Assembly (NCBI RefSeq): GCF_009870125.1
Contig: NC_046683.1
Coordinates: 39,819,869 to 39,883,868 of the forward strand
DNA: 64,000 bases
From: Drosophila pseudoobscura
Taxonomy: Eukaryota > Arthropoda > Insecta > Diptera > Drosophilidae
Direction: 5' to 3'
Below are positions 23,264-34,453 of the stretch, in pieces. The notes below the pieces were generated by a model, which saw only the letters and a list, made by a program, of their open reading frames with translations, did no database searches and was not told the DNA's origin. Every line of letters begins with the position of its first letter. Positions within the stretch are counted from its first letter, which is position 1. Both the position numbers and the translations under genes were made by a program.

Positions 23264-23313
23264 TGTAACTCTTGAAGGGAACCCTTAACGGAAATCTTTC
23301 TATCCTTCTGGGC

Positions 23314-24342
23314 CTACTTCTTGTTGCTGGAGCCGGCCTCCTCTTTCTTGGGGACGAGCTTGAGGCGCAGCATCTCCTTGTAGAGGGTGGAGCCCATGTG
23401 GCAGGGATTTTGGGACACGATGACGCCTGCCTTCTCCAGTGCTTTCACCTTGGCCGGGGCCGTGCCCTTGCCGCCGGCAATGATGGCACCCGCATGGCCC
23501 ATGCGACGGCCGGGCGGGGCGGTCTGTCCGGCAATGAAGCTGACAACGGGCTTGGCCTTGCAGCCGGAGTTGTGCTGCTTGAGGAACTCGGCGGCGTCCT
23601 CCTCGGCACTGCCGCCGATCTCGCCAATGAGGATGATGCCCTTGGTCTCGGGGTCAGACAGAAAGATCTTGAGTCCATCGATGAAATTGGTGCCGTTGAA
23701 GGGGTCGCCGCCACAGCCGATGCACAGCGTCTGGCCGAGGCCGGTCTTTGTGGTCTGCTGGACGGCCTCGTAGGTGAGGGTGCCCGAACGGGAGACGATG
23801 CCGACGCAGCCGCGCTTGTGGATGTCGCCGGGCATGATGCCAATCTTGCACTGATCGGGGGAGATGATGCCCGGGCAGTTGGGGCCCAGGAGGCGGGATT
23901 TCTCCTGGCAGTTCAGCATCTGCATGATGCGAACCATGTCCACCTGCGGTATGCCCTCCGTGATGGCCACGATCAGACCGATCTCGCTCTCGATGGCCGA
24001 ACGGATGCCATCGGCGGCATTGCTCGGCGGAATGAAGATCACGGTGGCGTCCGGCTTCAACTCTTTCGTCGCCTCCGCGACGCTCTTGAAGACCGGCTTG
24101 TCCAGGTGCTTGGTGCCGCCCTTCTTGGGCGACACACCACCGACCACATTGGTGCCGTACTTCAAGGCCTCCTGCGAGTGGAAGGTGGCCTGCTTGCCGG
24201 TGAATCCCTGCACCAGCAGCTTGGTCTCCTTGTTGATCTTCAGATTCTTGGCCGTCTTGCTGTAGTCGGACTTGCCGCGCACCACACGAAGCAGCCGCGC
24301 GGGCGCCAACCAGCCGCTTGCTCGCCAATTGGACATGGTCAT
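23314..24342 (-). CDS. Scsalpha: Succinyl-CoA ligase alpha subunit, mitochondrial
   Basis: A 342-residue protein that forms the alpha half of the TCA-cycle enzyme converting succinyl-CoA plus NDP and phosphate to succinate, CoA and NTP in the mitochondrial matrix; it pairs with an ADP- or GDP-specific beta subunit. Residues 1 to about 25 are Arg-rich, lack acidic residues and look like a mitochondrial presequence. The CoA-binding Rossmann domain includes [19 protein letters not shown] (42-60) and GGVSPKKGG (68-76); TEGIP is at 128-132. The ligase domain holds [40 protein letters not shown] and the phosphohistidine loop RRMGHAGAI with the active His at 283. All key residues are present. The start is the first of two close ATGs (MTM). 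The whole CDS is one exon; a C-rich stretch ending in CCACAG just before the ATG may be the acceptor of a 5' UTR intron. Flies have more than one alpha paralog (one testis-biased) and I cannot say which this is. Confidence 0.96.
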   Translation of the reverse strand: MTMSNWRASGWLAPARLLRVVRGKSDYSKTAKNLKINKETKLLVQGFTGKQATFHSQEALKYGTNVVGGVSPKKGGTKHLDKPVFKSVAEATKELKPDATVIFIPPSNAADGIRSAIESEIGLIVAITEGIPQVDMVRIMQMLNCQEKSRLLGPNCPGIISPDQCKIGIMPGDIHKRGCVGIVSRSGTLTYEAVQQTTKTGLGQTLCIGCGGDPFNGTNFIDGLKIFLSDPETKGIILIGEIGGSAEEDAAEFLKQHNSGCKAKPVVSFIAGQTAPPGRRMGHAGAIIAGGKGTAPAKVKALEKAGVIVSQNPCHMGSTLYKEMLRLKLVPKKEEAGSSNKK

Positions 24343-24647
24343 ATCTCGTCTGTGGGGATCACGCGGAGGGTGAGTGGAGCTTGTAGAGTGTTCAGACCAC
24401 TTTTCTATCGCTCTTTTATCTTTTTATCTGCGCGCTGGCTAACAAAAGAGCTCTCTGTGGTTTTTGTTGGATTTAGAGTAGAACGATCGAAACGAAGACC
24501 GAAAATGTTTGTGCTGTCTGTCGGACTACAATTTTTTGACAGGACACACAAAGACAAGTCAGTTTCGAGTCCTACCAACACTAGCGACACACTGGCGTTG
24601 TCCAACACTAGCGGCTGCTTGGCTACATTTTTGAGAAGAGACACTCT

Positions 24648-24824
24648 TCAGATTTTCTGCTCAACGTATTCGTACAGGCCGCAGGATTGGAAATTACCGA
24701 TTGAGGAGCATCGAAACAACTTCCCCCTTGGCTTCTTCCTGCTTCCTCCTTTGGCCGAGATGTCAGCATAAATCATTGACCGACCAGCGGCTCTGTACGT
24801 GCGGCCTGCACTAAATGACTTCAT
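24648..24824 (-). CDS. Possible small ORF upstream of the ligase gene
   Basis: An ATG-started 58-codon frame on the same strand, about 300 bases upstream of the succinyl-CoA ligase start. The product is basic, with KKPRGKLF and two cysteines, and no signal peptide. It is not recognised. It could be an upstream ORF in a long ligase leader, a separate short gene or chance. A partly overlapping + strand frame ending at 24771 argues for caution. Confidence 0.25.
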   Translation of the reverse strand: MKSFSAGRTYRAAGRSMIYADISAKGGSRKKPRGKLFRCSSIGNFQSCGLYEYVEQKI

Positions 24825-27425
24825 CGCAAGCAAATAAAATATCAATAACGTCAAAAGTGCAATAAATCATCGATGCCGACCCCTACTCAGACCCCGACCC
24901 CGGCACAGGCTGCTCCTGTTTCTGCTTCTGCTCTGTTGCTGGCTGTTGCTGGAGAAGTCTGAACAGGGGGGAGCACCTCTTATGGACTCACACTATGGCC
25001 CCCGGATTCGTTGACTGACCACCAACCCAGGAACGAAGGAAGGCAAAAAAGAACAGCAGCACCAGCAGCACCAGCACCAGTCGGACACATTTCATTTGAC
25101 GCTGAAATGGAAAATGCAAATTGTTTGCGCGTTGCACAAAAGCATGCAAAAATAGCTCCACATCCACGTGGAGGTGGTCTCTCGCGTCGAGTCCAAGTGC
25201 AGGCCAGGAAACGGTAGCAAGAGCAGCAGTCCATTGCTCGGCGAAGTGACCCGGTGGGAAAGCGGCACTCATCGCACACGATCGCAAACTGCAATCAGCC
25301 GTGCTTCAGCTTCGAATGAAGCTCTGAGCTTTAAATGAAGTCAGGGGTACATGAACCGCTTCATAGATCAATAAAAGAGCAGAAGAAGGGCAGAAGCTCA
25401 GGCTAAGAACAGTTCGCCTTCTATTTGTGAGACTCAAATTTTCCATTGGGAATATCGCTACCTCCACATTTGCGCTCCATTTGCCATCCATCGGGTGTGC
25501 TCTTCTCGACCCGACATTCCTCTCCAGCTCCAACTCCTGCTTCTGCTGCTGCTGCTCGTGCTTCTGCTCTTGTGCCCATCTTTATTTTGTCCATGCTTTC
25601 ATTTTTGATTGCAAACAAGAAAAATTCACGATTTGGGCGTAAATTTGTCCATGTGGTGGACCGGAATATATTGTCTGTACATACAACAGCAATGTACAGT
25701 GCACAGTGTACAGTGTACGATACTATATGTATGTACCCCACTTATCCAGATGTACATGGTAGCACGAGTATGTCCGTACATGGGGGAGATATTTGCGCAT
25801 TTTTTGGTGGCGCTGACAATTTGCATTTATAAATTTCGTTTTCAATTTGAATCTACCCAAAAAACACCACATCCACAGAAAGCGAAAGAGAGAGTGGCAG
25901 TGGCAGTGGGAGTGGGAGTGGGAGTGGGAGGAGTGCTCTTTCAGTGATTGTTGATTTTAATTTATTATTGTTTATTGATAAAATGTACGCATAGAATTTG
26001 CATAAATCGATAAATAATGCCCCGGCCAGAGGCGAAATTTAGATATTTATTGCATTTGTGGCTCTGGCTCTGTCCCTCCACTCCACTCCACTCAACTCCA
26101 CTTCCCGATTCGTTTTGCGTTTGCTTTTGCTTTTGCTTTCAATTTCCGCAGAGCGTTTTACCCAATTAACTAGATTTTGTTGCCTGTTTTGGCCATCGGA
26201 TGAATGGACGATGTGGTGGTCGGGGGACGGTAGTCGGGAGCGCCAGCGGAAATGGTGTGGTCAGGCGACGATCAGAAGAGTTGACTCTCCTACCCTCGAC
26301 CAGCCGGAGGACGAGCCAGAGGCACAAGTACAGTGAAGCTTATCTGTGGCCATGGACCTCTAGTGCCACTTTCAGGATAACTAATGTCGCTCATTCGCTG
26401 ACTTCCACTGTGTATTTGTGGTCTTTGAAGTCCGGCGGCGGACACTACTCGTATTTCAATATTTTTGTTTTGTTGTTCTGTTCTGTTCTGTTCTGTGGCC
26501 CGGACACCGAGAACTTTTGTTTATCTCTCGACACCGTCGCTAAGCATGCGACTCTCCCCGCTCCCCCGCTCCCCGCTCTCCGCCTTCTCCGTTCTGCAGG
26601 GACAGCTTCTCTACGGGTTTTCCCAGCCATTTTCCACAGTCAAAACAAATGGTTCTCCCGTAACCCATTCTCGGGGACTCCTCTCGTTCCGCTTTTGTTC
26701 TTTGTTCTTTGCTTTTTTCTGATTTCCGTTTTGTGTTTGGCTTCGCAGATGCAAGGGGATTCCTCGTCGAACCACTTGGCTCCATGGGGAACCCTCCTTT
26801 CTATGGTATCCCCGTACGCAGGTGCTTTGTTCGGACAGGACCTTGTTTTCTCTGGCGTTTCTTTTTTTTCAATTTCTCTGTGTGGCTTGTGGTTTCCTTT
26901 CCTTGCCTTGCCTTGTCAGTCTCTCCTCAAGCTCCGTTCCGGACCGAAGGCTGGCCCCCGGGTACGGGTCCGTTGTCGTCTTTTGTGCTGAATGTGTTCT
27001 ACCCCCTCCTATTCCTCTGCTCCGTTGCACTGTGAGGCACCATCGCATCCTGCCTATGCATAATTCTTTTATCTCAACTCTGCTCCAATCTCACGTTCCC
27101 CGTTTCGCGCTCCCCGTTGTACCCTCTTTGCTATTGATGGCTTGTTTACAATGTGCCGCGCACACAACTCCCTGGCCATTTGTCTATAATTGACTAATCG
27201 ACAGGGTAAAAAGGGAGCTGGAGATGGAGCAGAAGCAGAAGCAGGAAGGGATGGAGCTGCAGTTGGAGTTGGAGTTGGAGATGGAGGAGCAGGAGGATCC
27301 CCAGGAGAAACCGGACTCGGAGTTCGAGCTGCAGCAGTAGCTGGCGATGGGAGCGGAAAGTGTGTCACTGGCACCACTCACACTCACCGCAGTGGAGGCC
27401 GCCAGCTGGTGCTGAAGTGACAGCC

Positions 27426-27478
27426 GGATGTTGCCTCAAGCCCCGCACTAGGCGTGGGCTGCGGCTTTTCCAACATCC
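27426..27478. other. Candidate RNA hairpin (about 53 nt)
   Basis: Outer arms GGATGTTG and CAACATCC pair perfectly over 8 bp. Inside, AAGCC pairs with GGCTT and CAC with GTG around a TAGGC loop, with small internal loops between. The size is short for a microRNA precursor and no known mature microRNA was recognised. It could be a structured RNA, a terminator-like element or chance. Confidence 0.25.
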
Positions 27479-28834
27479 ATTGTCTAGCAAAAACGGTAAA
27501 ATGTGTAGCATAATTTGATCAAACAACACCATTATTGCTCTTAAAAATGTATTTGCAGCGTGTATTCTGTAGGTTTATTGTAAGTTTCAGGCGGCTATTG
27601 AGCGGAATCGACTACAGCCATGAACCCCCCACCCCACTGCTGCCTCCTCCCTCCATCGCTCGGGTTAAAGCCACACTGGCGCTGATGCGGCTTTAAGCCT
27701 TCGCCCCAATCTGTGGCAGCTTAGCAGCCCCCAAAGAGCTGCTGTTGCTGCTGCCAAAAGTCGAAAGCCACCCCACAAGCCCAGCCACTGGTAAGGGTGA
27801 ATTGAATTAGCGTGGAATTCCGTTCTCAATTAAGCGTATAATTTCCATTGTGTGGCTCTCTGTGCATCTGTATGTGTGTGGGGCCCATTTCGATATGACC
27901 AGTGGCTGCAAATATTGGCCAGGTGTGTGTGTATGTGAGTGGGAGGTGAGGGGCTTGCGACGGGACTCGGCTGTGCGGTTAATTAGATTGCGAGTAATAA
28001 TATTGCATGAGCCAGCATTCGGGCAACTGTAGCCATCAATGAGTGGGTAAGGAGAAGGGGAGAGCTGCCAGGGCCAAGCGTGTACTCAATCGTAAGGTAG
28101 GGTCGCATACACCACACACAGACATGCCTTACCTTCTGCCTAATATGCCTTTGGGTGTAGCCAAGCCTCCTCGCAGTACAGTGCACACTTACATGTAATT
28201 AGCATTTCCTGTTTGGTTTGCCAATCTCTCACACACATATACATCCTCCCGATCCCACTCCCTCATACACACACACACACATGCGCGCACACATATAGGA
28301 AGGGTGGCCACTGTCATAATTAGACGAGTCAAAAATCAAACGCCATCTCCATTCAAATTCAAATTGAGATGAGAGCCCAGATTCAGATTCCGATTCCGAG
28401 CTGCCAGTTGCCAGCTGTAGTTCCTGCAGTTGCAGTTGCAGTTCCACGGATGCAATGTAGAGGAGTGCATGGATGTGGACCGGACTCCAGGAACGACACA
28501 GAAAGAACTAAGCAAATATCTGTTGGCGCCGAGGCCCAGACTCAGGCCCAGGCCCAGGCACCTGCAAATACTAGTGGAATATATAGGCTACAGCTGAGGA
28601 TGAATGATGATGCGGAAAAGCCTTTTTTTTCACTGAAAAAAAATCCACCGAAAACGTTCTGGGATCATACGCGCTTGATTAAGATCCGATGGAAGGTCTT
28701 TGCATGCCAATACTTTCCCAGGCTCGTAGGGATCCAGACTTTCGATCAGCATAAAAATATCAATATCAACGATACGGTGGCAATTCTATGAATTCTACGT
28801 GCTTTTACATTATTTGCAGACCGTATTTACTATC

Positions 28835-28995
28835 CACAAAAGATACTTCGAAACTGTTAGCTTCCGAAATCCCAAAAGATACTTCAAATTTATTAAATCT
28901 TAAAATCCCTACAAGACACTTCGAAAATTGTTGCTTTATTTATCCCCAAAAGATACTTCGAAATATGAAATATCCAATTGTTGCACAAAAGAACC
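28835..28995 (+). repeat. Diverged 37-bp tandem repeat, 4-5 copies
   Basis: The core AGATACTTCGAAA begins at 28841, 28878 (as AGATACTTCAAA), 28914 (as AGACACTTCGAAA) and 28951, giving spacings of 37, 36 and 37 bases. Each core is preceded by a CCACAAA/CCCCAAA-type run, and a fifth copy of that run is at about 28983. The sequence between cores is diverged, so the array is old or the cores are selected. Confidence 0.75.
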
Positions 28996-30021
28996 AAATA
29001 TGTGCATAGAGCCATAGGCTATTACGAAATGGAGGTCGATTTTTTGCCATTTAATCATAAAAAAATGTAATCGCATGCCAAGCGATATACCGCTTAGAAA
29101 AAACCCAGTATTAATATTATTTTTATAGCCAAATGTTCGGGTGCGTTAGCCAAATAGAACCAGATATCCGAAGGTCCTATTTTCTCAGGATCGCAAGGCT
29201 ACAGACTGTCTATCGGATGTTCATATGTCATTGTTTCGGAATGTAACCACTGACCATGGTCGGGGACATATTTATCCAGAGTTTACGGAAGATCCAGTCT
29301 TCAGTTTTCAGTCTGAAGAATCCACTCCGAGGCCCAATCGCTTAGATCTATGTAGATCATCTTTAACTGGGATACATAGCCACGTTACCAGACGTCGCAT
29401 TTTCCCGCAGTGTGCCAGCATCCGCCCTGGGGTTCTTTCGTCATACATGGAAATGTGGAAATTGTGGAAATGTGTGTTAACCAACAAATCAACCAAACTG
29501 ACTGACCGCAGAGCATGCATTTTATGTGGTTTTTTGAGTTGTTAACGCCCCTGGACCAGAGCTCACATCCTCACACTTCCATCCATCCCCATCCCCATAC
29601 CCATCCCCGCCATCCACCATTGCAGTCCTGGTGCCTGGGAGAATGCCCACCTGTGGGGATTGGCTGCTATGTAATTGCAGATTTTAATATTTAAGCCGCG
29701 GCTCTTTATCCCAGGATTTATGCGCATGCATTATAATGTCTGTTCACATTGCCATTCCATTTCAAACAGAGGAAAGAGCGATGCGGTGGGTGAAACTTTA
29801 ATTAGTTTGTCAAATTTGCATGGAAATACGAGGGGACGAGAATCGTATAAAGATAGTCCTCCCCATGGATGTTGGCCTGTGCCCTTTGCACAAGTTTTTC
29901 TCGTATATTTTAATCCAATGTCCTATGCCTCTTGAGCGGAATGCAAAGTGTTAACCAACTTAACAATAAGTGTAACCTTATGGCCTCCCCATGCTCATCT
30001 GCCAGGGCAATCATAAACATC

Positions 30022-30024
30022 ATC

Positions 30025-30055
<31 letters not shown>

Positions 30056-30056
30056 A
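30022..30056 (+). repeat. (CAG)n tract
   Basis: Eleven or so CAG/TAG triplets, not in a supported coding frame. Confidence 0.9.
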
Positions 30057-30668
30057 CTCCATCTCCTGGGCGGCCATGTGGTGTATGTTTCCACCAGCCG
30101 AAAGGGGTACGAGTGCGGCGGTCCTGCAGTCCATAAACAGACTCCATAACAGCATTCAGGACCCATGGCCCATCTTCTCTCTTGGGTGTGCGTGCGCGTG
30201 TGTGTGTGCCATATAAATAAACATAATCGTGAAACAAGGCCAAGGATGGCTCTGGAGGAATGAAGGAGTAGGCAACCCTAAATGCTGCGGAATTTTAATA
30301 GTTCACGTAAATGGTTTTTGTGGCGTTGGTAATGTTTATTAACCAACTTAGACTCGACGCAACGGAGAAAAGGACCTCCACGTTATGGTCCTGCTGCTGC
30401 ACTGACAAAAAAAGATGCGCCTCCCAAAGAGTACAAAGAGATATTCGAGAAGATATACATATATATAACGAGTATGTATTTTCAATGGTTGGCATTGCCT
30501 GAGATGCTTCATTTTGCCTGTTGCATACTCAACGAGTATCTGGTATCCTTTTCGCTCGGTGTTGGTGGCGGTGCTTCTGCTGCTGCTGCTGGTCCTCCAG
30601 TGGAGCGTGTTTAATGCTCACTTAAGTTGCGTTTATACAAATTTCTTCGCCTCTCGACTCCTGCTTTG

Positions 30669-30742
30669 GTCCGTCCCGGTCCCAGTCCCAGTCCCGGTCC
30701 CGGGCCCGGTCTCGGTCTCCGTCTCGGTCTCGGTCTCGGTCC
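30669..30742 (+). repeat. GGTCYC/GTCCCA hexamer array
   Basis: About twelve six-base units, first GTCCCA/GTCCCG and then GTCTCG. Confidence 0.9.
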
Positions 30743-31150
30743 TTCCATTTCCTGCTCCTTGGGCAACTTTTGTTAGTTGGCTCCTTGGGCAGCCCCAAAG
30801 AAGTTTGTGTGCAGTGGCTTAAGGTATCCCAGCCACCCTCTCTGCCAAGTTGTGCGTAAGTGGATTCATTTATGCCCGAGAATAAATGCTTTGTTGTTTG
30901 CATTCCACGAAGTTTTGTGTCTCACGTCTTCGGCACGCTCTCCAGTCGCCTCAGCCGAGGATTCGCCTTGGACTGGGTCTGAGTCTGGGTCTGAGCTGGA
31001 CGCAGTCAAGGTGCAGCCACTCAACTGGAAGAGGGAGATGAAGAGGGGGGCAGAGGCAGCGTCTGGGGATAGGGCAAAGGGATAATCCCTTTCTTCCCCC
31101 AGTCAAAAACGAAACACCCATTGGGTTGGCTTTGGTTTTTTTTTGGAAAT

Positions 31151-31156
31151 TTTATT
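31151..31156 (-). terminator. Possible distal poly(A) signal of the glycosyltransferase gene
   Basis: AATAAA on the - strand, 1.4 kb beyond the glycosyltransferase stop. The sequence between is AT-rich and gene-free, as expected for a long 3' UTR, but a nearer non-canonical GATAAA-type signal around 32516 cannot be excluded. Confidence 0.3.
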
Positions 31157-32573
31157 CTTCAATCACTTTTCGTTTTCATATCAATTGTGTTATTAGCTAC
31201 GCAAAAAAAATGAGTCAAGAAATGTTGGGGTTTTCCTTCACACGGTGTGATCCGATCTCCTTACATGGCTAAACAACTAACATTAGAGTACATTCCAGTG
31301 TGAATTACTAGGTATGTATGTATATAATATTATGTTTAATATGTATTGTGTATCTGTGTGTGTATGCATAGTAGAGTACTTTTAGTGGATGCAACATGGA
31401 TGATGCGCATGCAACAGAATTTTTACACCGACTTCCACGCTCCAACAAATTGACTAAGCTGCTATTAAAAAAAAAAAAACATACACACATACATGTGCAT
31501 AGTATATAAAGTAAAAATACATAAGGAATCTGTACAGGTTAAAAAAACATAAAATACAATACAATACAATAAATGGATGGGAATAGGAATAGGAATAGGA
31601 AAGAATAATAATAATGGGATGGATATAAGGGGGGACAAACACCTCTCCTTTATCCTCTTTCCATATAGTTTTATCCGTTTCTTAGACGGCTTTATCCTTA
31701 GTTTAGGCATAGGTTTTATCTTAATGGTTTTCCGTTTAACAATTTTCCTATTTACAGTTTTACAACTCAAACTTTTGTTCTTGGTTTTCTCTCGTTCTCT
31801 TTCCATTTCGTTTTTCGTTCGCTTCTTTGCTTAGCATTTAGTGATATATGTATACGATTTTCTTTTCTTTTTATCGAAGAAGAAGAATAGGGGGCAGGCC
31901 TCCTTTTCCTATAAGGTGTGTGGCCCTTTAATTGCCTATACAACAACAATAATATCGATTCTATCCGAATGTGAAAACAAATTTTCATGAAATTCTTCAT
32001 TTAATTATCAATAAACATCAGTCTTGAACTTAGTTTAGGTTTCTTTTTCTTTCTTTTCGCATAATTTTCCATCTGCATTTCTTCTGCTTCTGTTTTCTGT
32101 GGAACTCGTGAAATATCCTTAAAGTGGGCCAGGGGTCCTTTGTGACGTATCGTATGTGTGTGAGTGTGAAATCTCCAGAGAAAGGAAGGGGAATCCAGGG
32201 TTCCAGTGTTCCGGGGTTCCAGGGTTCCGGGTTTCCAGGGTGTTGAAGGCACAATTTCAAAAGTGTTTCGCTCCGCTCTCTTTCCATTACGAGTATAATG
32301 TATCTATAACTATAACTAAACTTAGATCTGAGTCTGAGGGATAATGGAGGGGTCTTAGGATGAGCGAATGTGAGTGTGTGTGTGTGTGTGTTTGTGGGGC
32401 GGGGTGGGGAGGGACCCTTTCTATAATACAGAAATACAGATAAAAGTTGAGCTCAAAACACAGAAGCGAGAGGACGGGTTCAGGAACGCAACATCAGCAT
32501 CCAGCAATCGAATCTTTATCCGATATCCAATAGATGCGACCGATACGAGTATCTTCCCTCTATCTTTTCCTTA

Positions 32574-32696
32574 GACAAAGAACTCCTCGTTGCCCAGACT
32601 ACTGTCGCCACCGGCGGCCTCGACGTACTGCGTTGCTTGCGGCATCCAGGGCCAGGACCAGCCGCCGCCATACCCGCCGCCGCCGAGGAGTCCGAA
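32574..32696 (-). other. In-frame 41-codon extension after the glycosyltransferase TGA
   Basis: Immediately after the TGA at 32697-32699 the same frame stays open for 41 codons to a TAA at 32571-32573. It encodes a Gly-rich stretch (GLLGGGGYGGGWSWPWMPQ) and then an ordinary-looking acidic end (AGGDSSLGNEEFFV). Codons keep the strong C/G third-position preference of the gene. The TGA is followed by T. This looks like translated sequence: a readthrough tail, or the original C terminus cut by a recent nonsense change (TGG to TGA would be a single step), or a site of A-to-I editing. Confidence 0.6.
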
Positions 32697-34453
32697 TCAC
32701 CGCTCCGTCGAGTGGGTGGTGGCCCCGAGGCCGCTGCTGCTGCCCGAGCCAGAGCCCAGGCCGCTGCGCCGGAAGAACCCAAGCGTGTCCAAGGCCTTAA
32801 TGGTGCGCCGAATCAGCTCGTCCTTGTATTTCCAGATGGTCTTGTCCTCCACCGAGTTCTCGCGGTACTCCTCGCAGCTCTTCTTGAGCGTCTTCACGCA
32901 GTCGGCGCGATAGTGCTGCAGCTGGGCGTCCTGCGTGTCCACGGGATAGGACTTGCAGACGCCGCCCAGGCAGCTCAGCGGGAAATGGTTGTGGAGGGTG
33001 AGCACACGCTCCGGGTCGTGGAAGCACTTGACGTACTGGTTGGGCTTCGTGTAGTTCTTGGCGCGATGCACATGCTGCAGCATGTGCATGTACTTGGGGA
33101 TGTCCTTGTGCCAGCCGTGCTCGTGCTGCTGGTCGTCCAGGAAGTACACGTTCCGGAAGTTGTAGCTGTGGAAGCCGTCCGGCTTGATCTTCCGCGACTC
33201 GGGGCGCACCTTCTCCATCAGCTCCGACCACAGGACCGCGTTGCCCTTGGGCATGATCACCTCGTCAATGTCCAGCAGAGCAATGTAGTCGTACAGATAG
33301 AGGTTCTTGTACAGGCAATCGTTGTAGGGAATCACCTCGTTCTGACGCTTGTGGTTGGTCTTCTTCGTGAGGTACAGATGCTGGAAGCCGGGGACGTTCG
33401 GCTGGCCGCCGGGCAGGGTCAGGGGGATGACCTGGACCTTGCCCTCCTGCTCGTAGTGGCTGAGGACCTTGGTGATGTTCGGGTGGACCTGCAGGTTGTA
33501 GAAGTAAATCTTGTCGGCCCCCAGGATGTTCAGCATCTCGATCCACTCGATGAGGCGCACACTCAGGTCGTCGTACAGGAAGTCCAGCCCCTTGACGCAG
33601 ACGGCAAAGCCCTTCTTTTGGTCGTCGGGCGGACGGTTGTAGATCACCCGCAGATTGTTGGTCGCCGTGTCGCACTCCTTCTCCACCATCGACACGGAGC
33701 TGGGCACAACGCCGTGGAAGGGCTTCGGTATCTGGCAGGCGATCAGATACGGCTGGTAGATGCCCTGCTTGTAGTTGCCCCACTTGTTGTACCAGATGTA
33801 CTTGTACTCGAACGTCTTCACGATGAACGGCTCCTTCTGGCCGTCGAACCAGAACTGGCAGTAGGTCTTCACCTTCGGCTCGATGCGGTCGATCATGCCC
33901 AGGATCCGCACCGTGGGCCCCAGCAGCGAGGTGCGCCGGATGTCGTAGTAGGCCCCGAACAGCTGGAAGGTCCCATTCGTTGTGCGCAGCGTCTGCCAGT
34001 AGATGTTGTTGAACTCCAGCTCGAAGATCGACGGATACTTGGCGCAGGTCGACGACTTCTGCTGCAGAAAGTTCTTGTTCTTGCTCCAGTAGGCAATCGG
34101 CAGCGAGGGTATCCGGGACTCCACGTCCCGCACGAGCTGATCATCGTCCATGGCTGCACAAAGATACGTATGAGAATGGAGATCCACGGCAATGGGTGAT
34201 TGGGTGTTACTCTGTGGGCCTTACCTGTGCGATTGTCTACCAGTATCTCGCTGGGGTCGAAGTGGTCTGTCGTCGTGGACGTCGTCTCCGCGTACCGCAT
34301 GTCCTTCTGCAGCAGTATCCGGCCGTTGAGCGGCACTTGCTGGTACTCCTGCGGCACTAGGTTCGTGCCGTGCATCTTGAACAGCCCAATGATCACGAAC
34401 GACCACACGCAGAGCGAGAAGAGGATCTTCAGGATCACCTTGGAGTGGGCCAT
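32697..34453 (-). CDS. Glycosyltransferase family 92 (DUF23), type II membrane protein
   Basis: Two exons on the - strand: 34453-34225 and 34153-32697, with a 71-bp intron (GTAAGG at 34224; GTGCAG ending at 34154). Joining them splits a GCC codon and gives 561 residues up to a TGA. Residues about 6-26 form a single signal-anchor helix (ILKILFSLCVWSFVIIGLF), so the catalytic part faces the Golgi lumen. A stem with an NRT sequon follows. The GT92 domain spans roughly residues 255-490: KKGFAVCVKGLDFLYDDLSVR, IEWIEMLNILGADKIYFYN, and the DxD-type metal/nucleotide site YIALLDIDEVIMPKG (DID at about 371-373); YNFRNVYF and HVHRAKNYTKPNQYVKC follow. GT92 enzymes include animal galactosyltransferases acting on N-glycan core fucose; the substrate of this one is unknown. 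The second exon alone has an in-intron ATG, but the anchor-bearing first exon gives the sensible start (CGCCATGGCC). The C-terminal Gly/Ser stretch continues in frame after the TGA. Confidence 0.92.

Larger units (their letters stand above)
24860..31140. other. Intergenic, no confident gene
   Basis: About 6.3 kb. It contains a long + strand frame at 26200-26991 (264 codons from an ATG) with no recognisable domain and a T-rich, simple-sequence character, a hairpin at 27426-27478, a 37-bp tandem array at 28835-28995, and several microsatellites. A short conserved-looking palindromic GTACAGTGTAC region lies near 25694-25720. None is a recognised gene. Confidence 0.45.

Noticed and set aside
23272..24771. 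499-codon open frame on the + strand opposite the succinyl-CoA ligase gene
   Set aside because: It begins at a TTG and is the antisense shadow of a GC3-rich gene, which removes stops in that phase; no domain is visible.
32637..34199. 520-codon + strand frame opposite the glycosyltransferase
   Set aside because: Antisense shadow with Leu/Val/His-rich composition and no family match.
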